DNA of 64,000 nt from Bacteroidota bacterium (GCA_020160935.1 JAIUPL010000008.1:62001-126000), one strand, 5' to 3'. Positions 1-8,144 are shown, numbered from the stretch's first letter. The notes: a model not told the origin generated them from the letters alone. Numbers and translations are program-made.

Positions 1-535
1 AAAAGGAATCAAATTGAGCCAGTCCTTCCTCTGTCAGGTGCAAGTGGTCGTCAAAATAATCGATGGCCAGGTCGATTATCTCCGTTTCCGATTCCGTACC
101 AACGCGCAGGCATATAGCGCGCTGATGCTGATAATCGACGTAAACGGAAGAATAGGCCCGCGTTTCCTCCATTTTCAGTTGCCTTTTTAGTCGTTTGTGG
201 GCAATGTACTGAAAGACGGTTTCTATGTGTTTGCAGGTTCCGAGGCCGTTGATTTTAAAGTCGAAACAACTGCAAAAATTTGCGCCGGGCTTAGCCGATC
301 GCAGCGCAACTTTATAGGTGTTTCCGGAAGCCGGATTGGACACTTCGTAATCGGCATACACGCGTTCCGGGCTGATTTTTTCAACAACAAACGGGTTGTC
401 GGCCGCAAATTGTCGCCGAAGTGCGGCCTGCCAGTGCTCCAGGCTCATGCCCTCCGGCTGTTTGTGGTAGGGAACTTCTTTGTGGGCTTTCTTTTTAGAC
501 TTTTTATCGCTGCGCGTTTTGCGTCCTGCTGCCAT
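1..535 (-). CDS. SWIM zinc-finger protein, N-terminal part (probable SNF2-type helicase)
   Basis: This is the first 178 residues of a gene that runs off the left edge of the window. The start ATG at 535 is followed by a lysine-rich stretch. A SWIM zinc-finger signature follows, C88-x-C90 then C101-x-H103, with the CxCx(n)CxH spacing of that family. SWIM fingers bind DNA or protein. In Bacteroidota this layout, a SWIM finger near the N terminus, is usual for large SNF2/DEAD-type ATPases, and I infer the missing part is such a helicase. The helicase motors lie outside the window, so the activity cannot be confirmed. A stand-alone SWIM protein remains possible. Confidence 0.7.
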   Translation of the reverse strand, partial: MAAGRKTRSDKKSKKKAHKEVPYHKQPEGMSLEHWQAALRRQFAADNPFVVEKISPERVYADYEVSNPASGNTYKVALRSAKPGANFCSCFDFKINGLGTCKHIETVFQYIAHKRLKRQLKMEETRAYSSVYVDYQHQRAICLRVGTESETEIIDLAIDYFDDHLHLTEEGLAQFDSF

Positions 536-595
536 TTTGTTTGAAATTTGGCATCAAGGTAAGGGGAGATGATGTGAGATTAATCCGATGCAGTC

Positions 596-769
596 TTATA
601 TATTGTTTAAACCTGTATAATGTATCCTTTCTTGCTCCAGTCGGAGCAAATTGCGGTTTAATCGCTCGAATGTAGTGATCTTTGCAGGATTAGGTTTACA
701 GATACCCCACATCTCATCTGCTCGATAATCTTTGATAATCTCATAGATGTCATTAATTAGTGCTTTCAT
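596..769 (-). CDS. Small hypothetical protein (57 aa)
   Basis: A short reading frame in an otherwise empty, AT-rich intergenic region. It has an ATG start at 769 and a TAA stop, and the product is charged and probably helical with no membrane segment or signal peptide. Codon use is more AT-rich than in the neighbouring genes, which fits a recently acquired or decaying gene. I do not recognise the sequence. It could be a remnant of a longer gene or a chance frame; the only support is its uninterrupted length and a plausible start. Confidence 0.3.
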   Translation of the reverse strand: MKALINDIYEIIKDYRADEMWGICKPNPAKITTFERLNRNLLRLEQERIHYTGLNNI

Positions 770-1092
770 TTTGCTGTCTATCGATTTATGTTATTATGAT
801 AGACTGGTATTGTCAAATATTATGCCTAATCTGAACACTCCCAATTAAACTTGCTTTTGTAGCATTCCTCATCTTCAAGCCCAAAAATAGCAATACCGCC
901 ACACCTACTAAAAATACACAGGACAAGTTCCCGGACTGATACCGATTCTCTCAGGATTGGTACTCTTAGATGATTCTTTACTCGTAATTTTACAGATGTA
1001 AAGAGGTTGGGAGAGGTGAGAAATCCCTACCTTGAGAGGGTATATTTTGCAGACGTATCACTACTGTTTCACAACTAGACAGCCCTGGGGGA
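770..1092. other. Intergenic region without recognised gene
   Basis: About 320 bases between the small frame and the tRNA-Leu terminator. I see no coding frame, tRNA or long inverted repeat. The base composition is AT-rich. Confidence 0.5.
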
Positions 1093-1126
1093 AATAAAAA
1101 AAGGAGTTACATTTCTGTAACTCCTT
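1093..1126 (-). terminator. Rho-independent terminator of tRNA-Leu
   Basis: A perfect 10-bp stem (1101-1110 with 1117-1126) and 6-nt loop. On the minus strand it is followed by a run of Ts. It lies about 10 bases beyond the 3' end of the tRNA-Leu gene and fits its terminator. Confidence 0.85.
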
Positions 1127-1135
1127 GATAATTCG

Positions 1136-1219
1136 TGCGGAAGGCGGGAGTCGAACCCGCACACCATTACTGGCGTACGCCCCTGAAACGTATGCGTCTA
1201 CCAATTCCGCCACTTCCGC
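1136..1219 (-). tRNA. tRNA-Leu (anticodon CAG)
   Basis: The cloverleaf is readable on the minus strand. The 7-bp acceptor stem GCGGAAG/CTTCCGC is perfect, the D loop contains GG, and the anticodon loop TTCAGGG gives CAG for codon CUG. A long type II variable arm is typical of leucine tRNAs, and the T arm carries GTTCGA. The discriminator is A and the CCA end is not encoded. A strong terminator follows directly. Confidence 0.95.
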
Positions 1220-1334
1220 AGTGTACTGTGTGTTTCAAAAGCGGATGCAAAAGTACAACCGTTTTTATTCTGTGCAAGTCCTTTGGAAAAAATTTCTTCG
1301 AAAAAATGTAGCGGGGTTCCAAGACCTTTGCCCC

Positions 1335-2330
1335 ATGAAATTTCTGCTCATACAAACCGCTTTTATCGGCGATGTGATCCTGGCCACGCCCATCATCGAG
1401 CGGCTGCGGCAGGCGTATCCGGAGGCACTGATCGATGTGGCCCTGCGCAAAGGCAACGAATCGCTGCTGGCGGGGCACCCGCACGTGCGCAAGGTGTATG
1501 TGTGGCGCAAGAAAGAAGAAAAGTACCGGGGGCTGTGGCAACTGGCCCGCGAGATGCGCCGCGAGCGGTACGACTGGGCGATCAATTGTCAGCGTTTTGC
1601 CGCTTCGGGCATCATGACCCTGTTATCCGGTGCGCGACACACGGTGGGATTCGACAAAAATCCGCTGTCTTGGTTATTTTCCCGGCGGGTAGCGCATCGC
1701 TTTGGTACGCCGGAGCAGCCCATCCATGAGGTAGAGCGCAACCTCTCGCTCATCGCGCACCTGTGCCCCGACAAGCCCTTGCAGCCGCCGCGCCTGTATC
1801 CGTCGGAGCAGGATTATGCCGATGCGCAGCGTTTACAACCGGCTACGGGGCCTTACGTCACCATTGCGCCCACGTCTGTGTGGTTTACAAAGCAGTATCC
1901 GGCGCACAAATGGGTGGAACTTATTCGCCGTTTTTCGCCGACCACCACGGTGTTTCTGCTCGGCGGGCCGGCGGATGCGGCTGCCTGCGAGGCCATTCGA
2001 ACGGCCGTGCCCGGGCAGGCAGTCGTCAATTTGTGTGGGCAACTCTCATTTCTGCAGTCGGCCGCCCTGATGGCGGGCGCGGCCATGAACTACGTCAACG
2101 ATTCGGCGCCCATGCACATGGCCTCGGCGGTCGACGCGCCGGTCACCGCCGTATTCTGCTCCACCGTTCCTGCTTTCGGGTTCACGCCGCTTTCTCAAAA
2201 TGCCGTCGTCGTGGAAACGAGTGAAAACTTATCGTGCCGCCCCTGTGGATTGCATGGTTACGCCGCCTGCCCGAAAGGACATTTCCGATGTGCGGAAAGC
2301 ATCCAGGTAACGACGTTCAAAATCCCCTAA
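1335..2330 (+). CDS. Glycosyltransferase family 9 (heptosyltransferase-like)
   Basis: A 331-residue cytosolic enzyme of the GT9 family, which adds ADP-heptose-type sugars to lipopolysaccharide core or related surface glycans. The N-terminal motif QTAFIGDVILATP is the characteristic GDxxxxTP entry of this family. The C-terminal half has the nucleotide-sugar binding region, with IAPTS and, further on, a VNDSAPMHMASA segment matching the NDSGxxHxA motif of heptosyltransferases. The ATG at 1335 was chosen because upstream sequence in the same frame belongs to the tRNA-Leu gene on the other strand. The last residues contain several cysteines. The exact sugar and acceptor cannot be told from sequence. 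Confidence 0.88.
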   Translation: MKFLLIQTAFIGDVILATPIIERLRQAYPEALIDVALRKGNESLLAGHPHVRKVYVWRKKEEKYRGLWQLAREMRRERYDWAINCQRFAASGIMTLLSGARHTVGFDKNPLSWLFSRRVAHRFGTPEQPIHEVERNLSLIAHLCPDKPLQPPRLYPSEQDYADAQRLQPATGPYVTIAPTSVWFTKQYPAHKWVELIRRFSPTTTVFLLGGPADAAACEAIRTAVPGQAVVNLCGQLSFLQSAALMAGAAMNYVNDSAPMHMASAVDAPVTAVFCSTVPAFGFTPLSQNAVVVETSENLSCRPCGLHGYAACPKGHFRCAESIQVTTFKIP

Positions 2331-2561
2331 ATGTGCGGTTTTGCCAAGGAGCGGCGGGTATTTGCCGGTAAGCGGCGGTTAAATGAAAAAAAATTACTTA
2401 TTTTAAATTTTTACATTATCGGCAGATATGGTTCTTTTCTGTAATGAAAAACAAAACGATTTGATTTTTTTGTTTTAATTTTATTAATCATTCACTTGTT
2501 TTTTTGATAATTTGAAAACAAAAAAAGGGGTGTTTTGCTACCCTGCGCAAGGGCCTACATA

Positions 2562-2591
2562 TTGCCGAATAAAAAAAATCGTTCATATTTG
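2562..2591 (+). promoter_or_regulatory. Putative Bacteroidota promoter upstream of two hairpins
   Basis: TTG at 2562-2564, a 19-base spacer, then CATATTTG, one mismatch from the TAnnTTTG -7 element. It would start transcription near 2598, ahead of the hairpins at 2614 and 2835. The single mismatch lowers certainty. Confidence 0.4.
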
Positions 2592-2613
2592 CAGTGTCAA
2601 ACAAAGCAAGGCA

Positions 2614-2640
2614 CGTCGGGAACAAACCCCGGCGTTTTTT
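2614..2640 (+). terminator. Rho-independent terminator-like hairpin
   Basis: A 7-bp stem (2614-2620 with 2628-2634, one G-T pair) and 7-nt loop, followed by six Ts. It may end transcripts from the glycosyltransferase gene or act as an attenuator for the short transcript starting near 2598. Confidence 0.65.
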
Positions 2641-2834
2641 AAAAACAAAACTTTGAGTGGCAAAGTGCTTTCGTCCGTTCCTTGCGGAAAACGCACAAAC
2701 AGATGGATTGAAAGAGTAAGGAATTTCAGTTCATACTTTGAGAAACTGTTACCAAATGACTGGGTGTGCGTCTTAAACCACAAACATCCAGAAAAAGAAA
2801 ATAGCCCACCTGGGCAAAGACAACCGAAGGCGGG
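2641..2834. other. Non-coding region between two terminator hairpins
   Basis: Part of the 680-base gap between the glycosyltransferase and the PorV-like gene. A frame of 162 codons crosses it but has no recognisable protein character and spans both terminators, so I treat the region as non-coding. It could carry a small structured RNA ending at 2882. Confidence 0.45.
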
Positions 2835-2882
2835 GGCCCTCCGGTCCTTTCAAATGAGAAAGGGCGGGGGGCCGATTTTTTT
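2835..2882 (+). terminator. Strong Rho-independent terminator upstream of PorV-like gene
   Basis: A stem of about 16 bp (2835-2851 with 2858-2873, one bulged G) with a 6-nt loop, followed two bases later by seven Ts. It lies 128 bases before the next start codon, so it could be the 3' end of a small RNA or a leader attenuator. Confidence 0.75.
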
Positions 2883-3010
2883 ATGGCAGTTTCCTTCTCC
2901 GGGCAACCGCAATTATTTCTGCCGCGTCAATGCCGATAACCGGCGCATCAAGTGTCTGATAGCCCTTATTTTTACCCTTTCTCCAGGTGTAGACACCTGA
3001 CATTCAGACT

Positions 3011-4102
3011 ATGCAAAAACAGTTTTTACTCCCTGTCTTTTTTCTTATTTGCGGCATTTTGCCCGTTTTTTCTCAAAAATACAGCAACGAATTCCTGGCC
3101 ATCGGCGTAGGTGGCCGGGCTCATGGCATGTCGGGCGCCCAAACGGCGCTGGCCAACGACCTGACTTCCGTGTACTGGAACGCAGCAGGGCTGACGGAAA
3201 TCGACGCGCCGCTGCAACTGGCCGGTATGCACGCCGAGTGGTTCGGTGGGGTAGGGCAGTACGACTTTCTGAGTTTCGGCAAATCGCTGAACCGCGAAAA
3301 AAAGGCATTTCTGGCTTTTTCGCTGATTCGCCTGGGCATCGATCAGATTCCTTACACCATTAACCTGGTGGAGCCCGACGGCACCATCAATTACGACAAT
3401 ATTTCCGAGTTCTCGGCAGCCGATTATGCTCTGATGGGCAGTTATGCGCGCAAACTGCGCAATCCGCACCTGTCTATCGGCGGTTCGGTCAAAATTATCC
3501 GCCGAGTCATCGGCAGCATCGGCAGTTCCTGGGGCTTCGGCGCCGATCTGGGTCTTCAATATCGGAAAGGCAACCTGATGCTGGGTGCGCAGGGCCGCGA
3601 CCTGACTACGACTTTTAATGCCTGGTCGTTCAACCTGACGGAAAAGGAAAAGGCCGTTTTTGACAGCACAGGCAACGAAATTCCGGTGAGCAATACCGAA
3701 ATCACCAAACCGCGCTTTGTGCTGGGTGGCGCTTACCGACTAAAACTCGGCGAAAAAACCACGCTGATTCCAGCCATCGACCTGGAATGGACCACCGACG
3801 GCCAGCGCAATGTGCTGATCAGCAGCAGCGCTATCAACATCGACCCACGCATCGGTTTTGAACTCGATTACAACCGTTTTGTGCAAATTCGGGCCGGAAT
3901 GGGCAATTTCCAGCGGGTAAAAGACGACTTCGACCCCAACAAGGAACAACTTTCCCTGCAACCCAACTTTGGCGTCGGGTTGCGCCTGGGCCGCGTACAA
4001 CTGGATTATGCGCTGACGGATATCGGCAATGTATCGCAGGTGCAGTATTCGCATATTTTTTCGGTGCGACTTGATTTTAAGGAGCGACGGGCCATCCAAT
4101 AA
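3011..4102 (+). CDS. PorV/PorQ family outer-membrane protein
   Basis: A 363-residue protein with a cleavable signal peptide (hydrophobic residues about 5-20, ending PVFSQ). A barrel follows with the family's N-terminal hallmark: GGRAHGMSGAQTALAND, then WNAAGL near residue 60. PorV-type barrels (UPF0164/PorV/PorQ) are outer-membrane parts of the type IX secretion system, where PorV shuttles folded cargo to the attachment complex. This window also encodes two T9SS cargo proteins, which fits. The gene stands alone behind a terminator and a long leader. I cannot decide between true PorV, PorQ and an unspecialised paralogue. Confidence 0.8.
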   Translation: MQKQFLLPVFFLICGILPVFSQKYSNEFLAIGVGGRAHGMSGAQTALANDLTSVYWNAAGLTEIDAPLQLAGMHAEWFGGVGQYDFLSFGKSLNREKKAFLAFSLIRLGIDQIPYTINLVEPDGTINYDNISEFSAADYALMGSYARKLRNPHLSIGGSVKIIRRVIGSIGSSWGFGADLGLQYRKGNLMLGAQGRDLTTTFNAWSFNLTEKEKAVFDSTGNEIPVSNTEITKPRFVLGGAYRLKLGEKTTLIPAIDLEWTTDGQRNVLISSSAINIDPRIGFELDYNRFVQIRAGMGNFQRVKDDFDPNKEQLSLQPNFGVGLRLGRVQLDYALTDIGNVSQVQYSHIFSVRLDFKERRAIQ

Positions 4103-4178
4103 CCCTGCCTGCCTTCCTTCTTACCCTTTGCCTTTTGCATCTTGCCTTTTGCCTCTTAAAATAATTTCTCCCCGATCG

Positions 4179-4209
4179 TTGGCACAAACTCCGCCGACGT
4201 GTATCTTTG
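4179..4209 (+). promoter_or_regulatory. Bacteroidota promoter (TTG-N20-TATCTTTG)
   Basis: TTG at 4179-4181, a 20-base spacer and a perfect TAnnTTTG element at 4202-4209. It predicts a start near 4215, about 150 bases before a tandem terminator, and so drives the candidate small RNA. Confidence 0.65.
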
Positions 4210-4362
4210 CTTTGTCCTTTTAATCCGGAAGGGCTTTTCAAAGCCTCCTCCATCCCATTTCCCGATCGCAGGCGTTCTTCGGTGCGCTGAAGGTGTTTGG
4301 CTCTTCGGCGGCGTTTTCGTCGCCAGTGCATATTCCCTTTTTCTTTTATAATCTCATGGTTT

Positions 4363-4397
4363 GCCCCTCCCGTTAGGCTCGCAGTGAGGGGCTTTTT
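4363..4397 (+). terminator. Rho-independent terminator (first of a tandem pair)
   Basis: A 7-bp GC-rich perfect stem (4363-4369 with 4386-4392) followed by TTTTT. Confidence 0.8.
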
Positions 4398-4399
4398 AA

Positions 4400-4424
4400 A
4401 GACTCGTTTTACGGGTCTTTTTTT
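4400..4424 (+). terminator. Rho-independent terminator (second of a tandem pair)
   Basis: A 7-bp stem (4400-4406 with 4412-4418, one G-T pair) with a 5-nt loop and a seven-T run, two bases after the first terminator's T run. The doubling suggests strong expression upstream. Confidence 0.75.
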
Positions 4425-4455
4425 ATTTGTACCAGTATAAAGCACTTGCCTGCCT

Positions 4456-5271
4456 ATGCGCCCATTGCTACTTTTTTGTTGCCTGTTGATGTCTGTCGGG
4501 GTTCATTCCCAGGTTTTTATGCGCCCATTCGACAACGCTGCCATGCTGGCCATGGGTGGGGCAGGCATTGCCCTGCCCGGCATTTCAAATGGCCTCACCA
4601 ATGACGCGCAGGCAGGACTTCCGGGAAAGAAAAACGGCGTTTGGGCAGGTTCGGCCAATCCCTACACCATTTCCGGCTGGCACGCCAGTCAGTTGCAGGC
4701 GCTGCTGGGACTGGGAAAAAACAGCGGCGTAGGGCTCGACTGGATGCACTCGGGCACCACGGCATACGGCGAACATCGCATCCGTCTGTTGTACGGTCGC
4801 CGGCTCGGGGAAAAGATTTTTCTGGGTGGCTCGGCGGATTTTTTGCGGGTCACCGCGCAGGAGTACGGCTCGGCCAATGCGGCCACCTTCAGCCTGAGCA
4901 TCCTGGCACAGGCGCTGCCCAAAGTGTGGGTGGGCGCCAAATTGCAAAACCCCTTTCAGCAAAAAATCGGCGACGATATTCCGCTCTCTCTTTTCCGCGT
5001 GGGCGCTGTCTGGAAACCTTCGGAGGTGTTTATGCTTTCCTTTGAAACGGAAAAAGACGTAGAACGCGCCGCTCAGATAAAATCAGGCTTCGAATACCGG
5101 CCACACCGATTGCTGGCTATCCGGGCAGGCATGCGCACAGGTGCGGCCGCCCGCATCGGTTTTGGCGCCGGACTGCGGCTCAAAAACGGCCTCGCGCTGG
5201 ATGTAGGCACCGAGTGGCATTCGAGCCTGGGTATTACGCCTACGGCAATGGTGTCGTGGAGGAAAGAATGA
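4456..5271 (+). CDS. PorV-like/UPF0164-type outer-membrane barrel protein
   Basis: A 271-residue exported protein. The signal peptide (about residues 1-19, ending GVHSQ) is followed by a short motif DNAAMLAMGGAGIAL, which resembles the start of PorV-type barrels. The rest alternates hydrophobic and polar residues with many glycines and aromatics, as in outer-membrane beta-barrels. It is shorter than the PorV-like protein at 3011 and lacks the WNxAGL motif, so it is probably a divergent relative. Function unknown. It follows a tandem terminator, so its transcription is likely separate from, or attenuated with, the upstream region. A 264-base inverted repeat begins just after its stop. Confidence 0.65.
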   Translation: MRPLLLFCCLLMSVGVHSQVFMRPFDNAAMLAMGGAGIALPGISNGLTNDAQAGLPGKKNGVWAGSANPYTISGWHASQLQALLGLGKNSGVGLDWMHSGTTAYGEHRIRLLYGRRLGEKIFLGGSADFLRVTAQEYGSANAATFSLSILAQALPKVWVGAKLQNPFQQKIGDDIPLSLFRVGAVWKPSEVFMLSFETEKDVERAAQIKSGFEYRPHRLLAIRAGMRTGAAARIGFGAGLRLKNGLALDVGTEWHSSLGITPTAMVSWRKE

Positions 5272-5277
5272 GATATG

Positions 5278-5541
5278 CTTCGGCTTCGCCGAAGGGGACT
5301 TGGGATTTTGCGGATCAAGCGGATGAAGTGGATTTTTGTGGCCTGGCGGCCACTTTTTTGATTTTCTGCGTATTTTATTCTTATAACAATAATTGCACTT
5401 CCCGAACACGCCCGTATTCAATCCATCTGCCGCCGAAGGCGGAAAATCAAAAACTGGCCGACAGGCCACAAAATCCGCTTGATCCGCTTGATCCGCAAAA
5501 TCCGCAAAATCCCAAGTCCCCTCTTCGGCGAAGCCGAAGCC
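5278..5541. repeat. Long intergenic inverted repeat 1 (CGGAT-type arms)
   Basis: Arms of roughly 95-110 nt (about 5278-5371 and 5430-5541) around a spacer of about 60 nt. The arms contain tandem units of the kind GCGGATCAA and end in a GCTTCGGC/GCCGAAGC palindrome. It lies between two genes on the same strand and starts six bases after the stop codon at 5271. The same CGGAT words recur at 19608-19662 and 29089-29210. Confidence 0.85.
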
Positions 5542-5613
5542 CAAAAATCCCCCACAAAATCCCGATCTTTGTCTCCGAAACACAAGCCTTACCGAATAAA
5601 AGTACATTTTAAC

Positions 5614-6495
5614 ATGAAAAACATCACTGTCATTGGCAGCGGCACCATGGGCAACGGCATTGCCCACGTATTTGCACAATATGGATACCAGGTCACACTG
5701 GTGGATATTGCGCAGGCCGCGCTCGACAAAGCCATGAGTACCATCGGGGCCAACCTCGACCGGCAGATTAAAAAAGGCGTGCTCACGGAGGAGGAAAAAA
5801 CAGCCATCCTCGGACGCCTGCACCCTGAAACCGACCTGCAAAAAGGGGTAGCCCATGCAGACCTGGTGGTAGAAGCGGCTACGGAAAATACCGACCTGAA
5901 ACTGAAAATTTTCCGCGATATGGATCAGTTTGCACCTGCAACGGCCATCCTCGCCACCAATACGTCGAGCATCAGCATCACCAAAATTGCTGCCGCCACC
6001 CGCCGCCCCGCACAGGTGATCGGCATGCACTTTATGAATCCGGTGCCGGTGATGAAACTGGTAGAGGTGATTCGCGGATACGCTACCTCCGACGAGGTGT
6101 GCACCACGATCATGGACTTGTCGCGCAAACTGGAAAAAGTGCCGGTTGAAGTCAACGACTATCCCGGTTTTGTGGCCAATCGCATTCTGATGCCTATGAT
6201 CAACGAGGCCATTTACACCTTGTACGAAGGCGTCAGTGGCGTGGAAGAAATCGATACGGTCATGAAACTCGGCATGGCACACCCGATGGGGCCACTGCAA
6301 CTGGCGGATTTTATCGGACTGGATGTTTGTCTGTCCATTTTGCGCGTGCTGCAAGATGGTTTTGGGCAGCCGAAATACGCACCTTGCCCCCTCTTGGTCA
6401 ACATGGTTACTGCCGGCAAACTCGGCGCAAAAAGCGGCGAAGGATTTTACATACACACGCCCGGCTCGAAAGAACTGGTGGTGGCCAGAAAATAA
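5614..6495 (+). CDS. 3-hydroxybutyryl-CoA dehydrogenase
   Basis: A 293-residue soluble NAD(P)-dependent enzyme that interconverts 3-hydroxyacyl-CoA and acetoacetyl-CoA in fatty-acid or butyrate/PHB metabolism. The N-terminal Rossmann motif GSGTMGNGIA binds the cofactor. NTSSISITKIA and GMHFMNPVPVMKLVEV carry the conserved Ser and the catalytic His of the family, and NDYPGFVANRILMPMINEA is the characteristic start of the C-terminal helical domain. The length equals the usual monofunctional enzyme. The ATG at 5614 was preferred over in-frame codons farther upstream because those lie inside the inverted repeat. No other beta-oxidation gene is next to it. Confidence 0.93.
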   Translation: MKNITVIGSGTMGNGIAHVFAQYGYQVTLVDIAQAALDKAMSTIGANLDRQIKKGVLTEEEKTAILGRLHPETDLQKGVAHADLVVEAATENTDLKLKIFRDMDQFAPATAILATNTSSISITKIAAATRRPAQVIGMHFMNPVPVMKLVEVIRGYATSDEVCTTIMDLSRKLEKVPVEVNDYPGFVANRILMPMINEAIYTLYEGVSGVEEIDTVMKLGMAHPMGPLQLADFIGLDVCLSILRVLQDGFGQPKYAPCPLLVNMVTAGKLGAKSGEGFYIHTPGSKELVVARK

Positions 6496-6524
6496 CCGCT
6501 AACAAATGCTAAAAACGCAATCCC

Positions 6525-6986
6525 ATGAAAAAAATCCTTCTTGCATTATGGCTTGCCAGTTATCTGGTACCTGCAACCGCTCAAACTGAAGTAAAAATCA
6601 GCCCTTTACCGCTCCTGTTTGGCGGTATAGCCGCGTCCCTTGAATTTGGTACTTCGCGCGATTTCGGCATCGATGCCGACCTGTATTTCATTGATGGATC
6701 GGGCGGAGGGAATGTGAGCGCCAAGTATTACTTAACGCCCAATTATGGTCTCGACCGGTTCCACATCGGAGGGTTTGTGGGGGCGCGTGAAGAGGCTGTC
6801 GGCGTGGGCTTTCTGATTGGTTACAAATGGATCTCCCGGAAAAATATCCTGTTTGAAATTGGTGCGGGACTGGGACGCAGTTTCACCGAGGATGATTACT
6901 TGCTGGGATATGGAAAGTTGCACATGGGCTACCGCTTCGGAAAAAAGGTGTCGGAGCCTTCGAAACCGCCTTCCCAGAATTATTGA
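6525..6986 (+). CDS. Small exported beta-barrel-like protein
   Basis: A 153-residue protein with a clear signal peptide (residues 1-19, ending PATAQ). The mature part has repeated short amphipathic strands, many Gly/Tyr/Phe, and ends in GYRFGKK before a polar tail. This is the pattern of small 8-stranded outer-membrane barrels (DUF3575- or OmpW-like). I cannot name a family with confidence. It starts 29 bases after the dehydrogenase gene and may share its transcript. An inverted repeat begins within ten bases of its stop and separates it from the convergent carbonic anhydrase gene. Confidence 0.6.
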   Translation: MKKILLALWLASYLVPATAQTEVKISPLPLLFGGIAASLEFGTSRDFGIDADLYFIDGSGGGNVSAKYYLTPNYGLDRFHIGGFVGAREEAVGVGFLIGYKWISRKNILFEIGAGLGRSFTEDDYLLGYGKLHMGYRFGKKVSEPSKPPSQNY

Positions 6987-6994
6987 TTTTTTTT

Positions 6995-7144
6995 GAGTGT
7001 TTTGGTGTTTTGGTGTTTTTGAGGGGCTTCGCGCTTGGCACTAAAGGATAATTTCATGTACAAAAACTGCGTACTATGAAATTCCTGCTATGCTGCCTTA
7101 CCCCCTCGAAAACACCAAAACACCAAAACACTAAAACACCCCTA
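6995..7144. repeat. Intergenic inverted repeat 2 between convergent genes
   Basis: The outer arms (about 6995-7026 and 7102-7144) are tandem copies of TGTTTTGG-type 8-mers and their complement. An inner stem pairs the region near 7050-7059 with 7073-7083. The right arm runs into the TAG stop codon of the carbonic anhydrase gene at 7142-7144. It probably acts as a two-way terminator. Confidence 0.8.
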
Positions 7145-7783
7145 AACCGGCAAATTGTCAAACTCATAAATCTTGTGTGGCATCGGCCCGCCGGCAGGTA
7201 CCTCAATCAGCGGGTTGATAATGCCGTCGTGCAGGTCGTACACCCAACCGTGGAGGTGTGGCGCATTGCGTTTTTTCCAGGCTTCCTGCACAATGGAGGT
7301 TTCGGCCACGTGAAATACCTGTTCGATCACGTTCAACTCGATCAATCGCTGGAGGCGTTCTTCTTCGGTCGGCTGCTCGGAAATTTCCGTTTCATGCAGG
7401 CGATACACATCCTTGATGTGGCGGATCCAGTTGTTGATGAGTCCGAAAGAGTGGTTGCTTATAGCCGCTTTTACCCCGCCGCAGTTGTTGTGTCCACACA
7501 CAATAATGTGTTTTACTTCCAGCACTTCCACGGCGTATTGCAGCACGCTCAGCATATTCAGGTCGGTATGTACCACCAGATTGGCCACATTACGGTGGAT
7601 AAAAATTTCGCCAGGGTGCGTACCAGTAATTTCATTGGGCGGTACGCGGCTGTCGGCACAACCGATCCACAGGTATTCCGGACGTTGTACGTTTACCAGG
7701 CGGGTAAAATACTCGGGATCTTCCTTGACCATTTTAGTGGCCCACTCCTTGTTGGATTGCAGCAGCCGTTGGTAGTTTTCCAT
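7142..7783 (-). CDS. Beta-class carbonic anhydrase
   Basis: A 213-residue zinc enzyme that interconverts CO2 and bicarbonate in the cytosol. The beta-class signature is complete: C42-x-D44-S-R46 and H98-x-x-C101 provide zinc ligands and the Asp-Arg dyad. The family motif GEIFIHRNVAN lies near residue 58. The ATG at 7783 was chosen because it puts the conserved start ENYQRLLQSN at the N terminus; upstream codons in the frame look like intergenic sequence. It is transcribed alone, convergent with the barrel gene and divergent from trxB. Confidence 0.93.
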   Translation of the reverse strand: MENYQRLLQSNKEWATKMVKEDPEYFTRLVNVQRPEYLWIGCADSRVPPNEITGTHPGEIFIHRNVANLVVHTDLNMLSVLQYAVEVLEVKHIIVCGHNNCGGVKAAISNHSFGLINNWIRHIKDVYRLHETEISEQPTEEERLQRLIELNVIEQVFHVAETSIVQEAWKKRNAPHLHGWVYDLHDGIINPLIEVPAGGPMPHKIYEFDNLPV

Positions 7784-8144
7784 AAACAATTGAAAAGATG
7801 TGAAAATAAGGTTTGTTTCGTCAGCATTAGCAAGCAAGTCAGAAGAAGGGATGCTGAGAAAGAAGGCAACCTTAAACACGCAGTTACCGATAGCAAAAAG
7901 GAGGTCGCGCAGATAAACACAGTGGCACTTCTATTGTTTCAGTTGCCGCAATTGTCTCTGCGAAGTCGGGTGCAAAAGAACAACTTTTTTTGTATTTCGA
8001 TTCAGGGGAAAAAAATCCAGGGTTGCGACACAGCGCATTTTTCCTGCTCCTTCGTCCTGACCATTACATTTCACATGAAAAGTCTTTGAAAATTGTAGCG
8101 CACGCACGCTTTTCGATGACCGAGTTCCTACTTTTGCACCCGTT
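7784..8144. other. Divergent promoter region, carbonic anhydrase / trxB
   Basis: A 361-base gap between two divergent genes. It holds the trxB -7 element at 8129-8136 and presumably the carbonic anhydrase promoter on the other strand. I see no coding frame or repeat in it. Confidence 0.5.
8129..8136 (+). promoter_or_regulatory. -7 element (TACTTTTG) of trxB
   Basis: A perfect TAnnTTTG element only eight bases before the trxB ATG. If it is used, the mRNA would have almost no leader. No good -33 TTG is visible at the expected distance. Confidence 0.45.

Larger units (their letters stand above)
4215..4424 (+). ncRNA. Candidate small RNA or structured leader
   Basis: The stretch between a consensus promoter (ending 4209) and two consecutive terminators (4363-4397 and 4400-4424) has no convincing frame. 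It contains a small hairpin at 4232-4245. A segment near 4228-4234 is complementary to the left arm of the first terminator (4363-4371), which could allow alternative folding. The layout fits an independent RNA of about 180-200 nt, or a leader that attenuates the outer-membrane gene at 4456. I could not match it to 6S, SRP, RNase P or tmRNA by eye. Confidence 0.45.

Noticed and set aside
197-544. A 115-codon plus-strand frame at the left edge
   Set aside because: It lies over the SWIM-domain gene on the minus strand, whose Cys/His pattern is far more convincing.
2512-3000. A 162-codon frame on the plus strand before the PorV-like gene
   Set aside because: It crosses two strong terminators, has no recognisable domain or signal peptide, and is rich in Arg/Pro/Lys runs like non-coding sequence. 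The base composition changes abruptly within it.
5083-6456. A 457-codon minus-strand frame
   Set aside because: It is antisense to the outer-membrane gene and the 3-hydroxybutyryl-CoA dehydrogenase, whose motifs are intact on the plus strand. The frame has Cys/His-rich, low-structure content.
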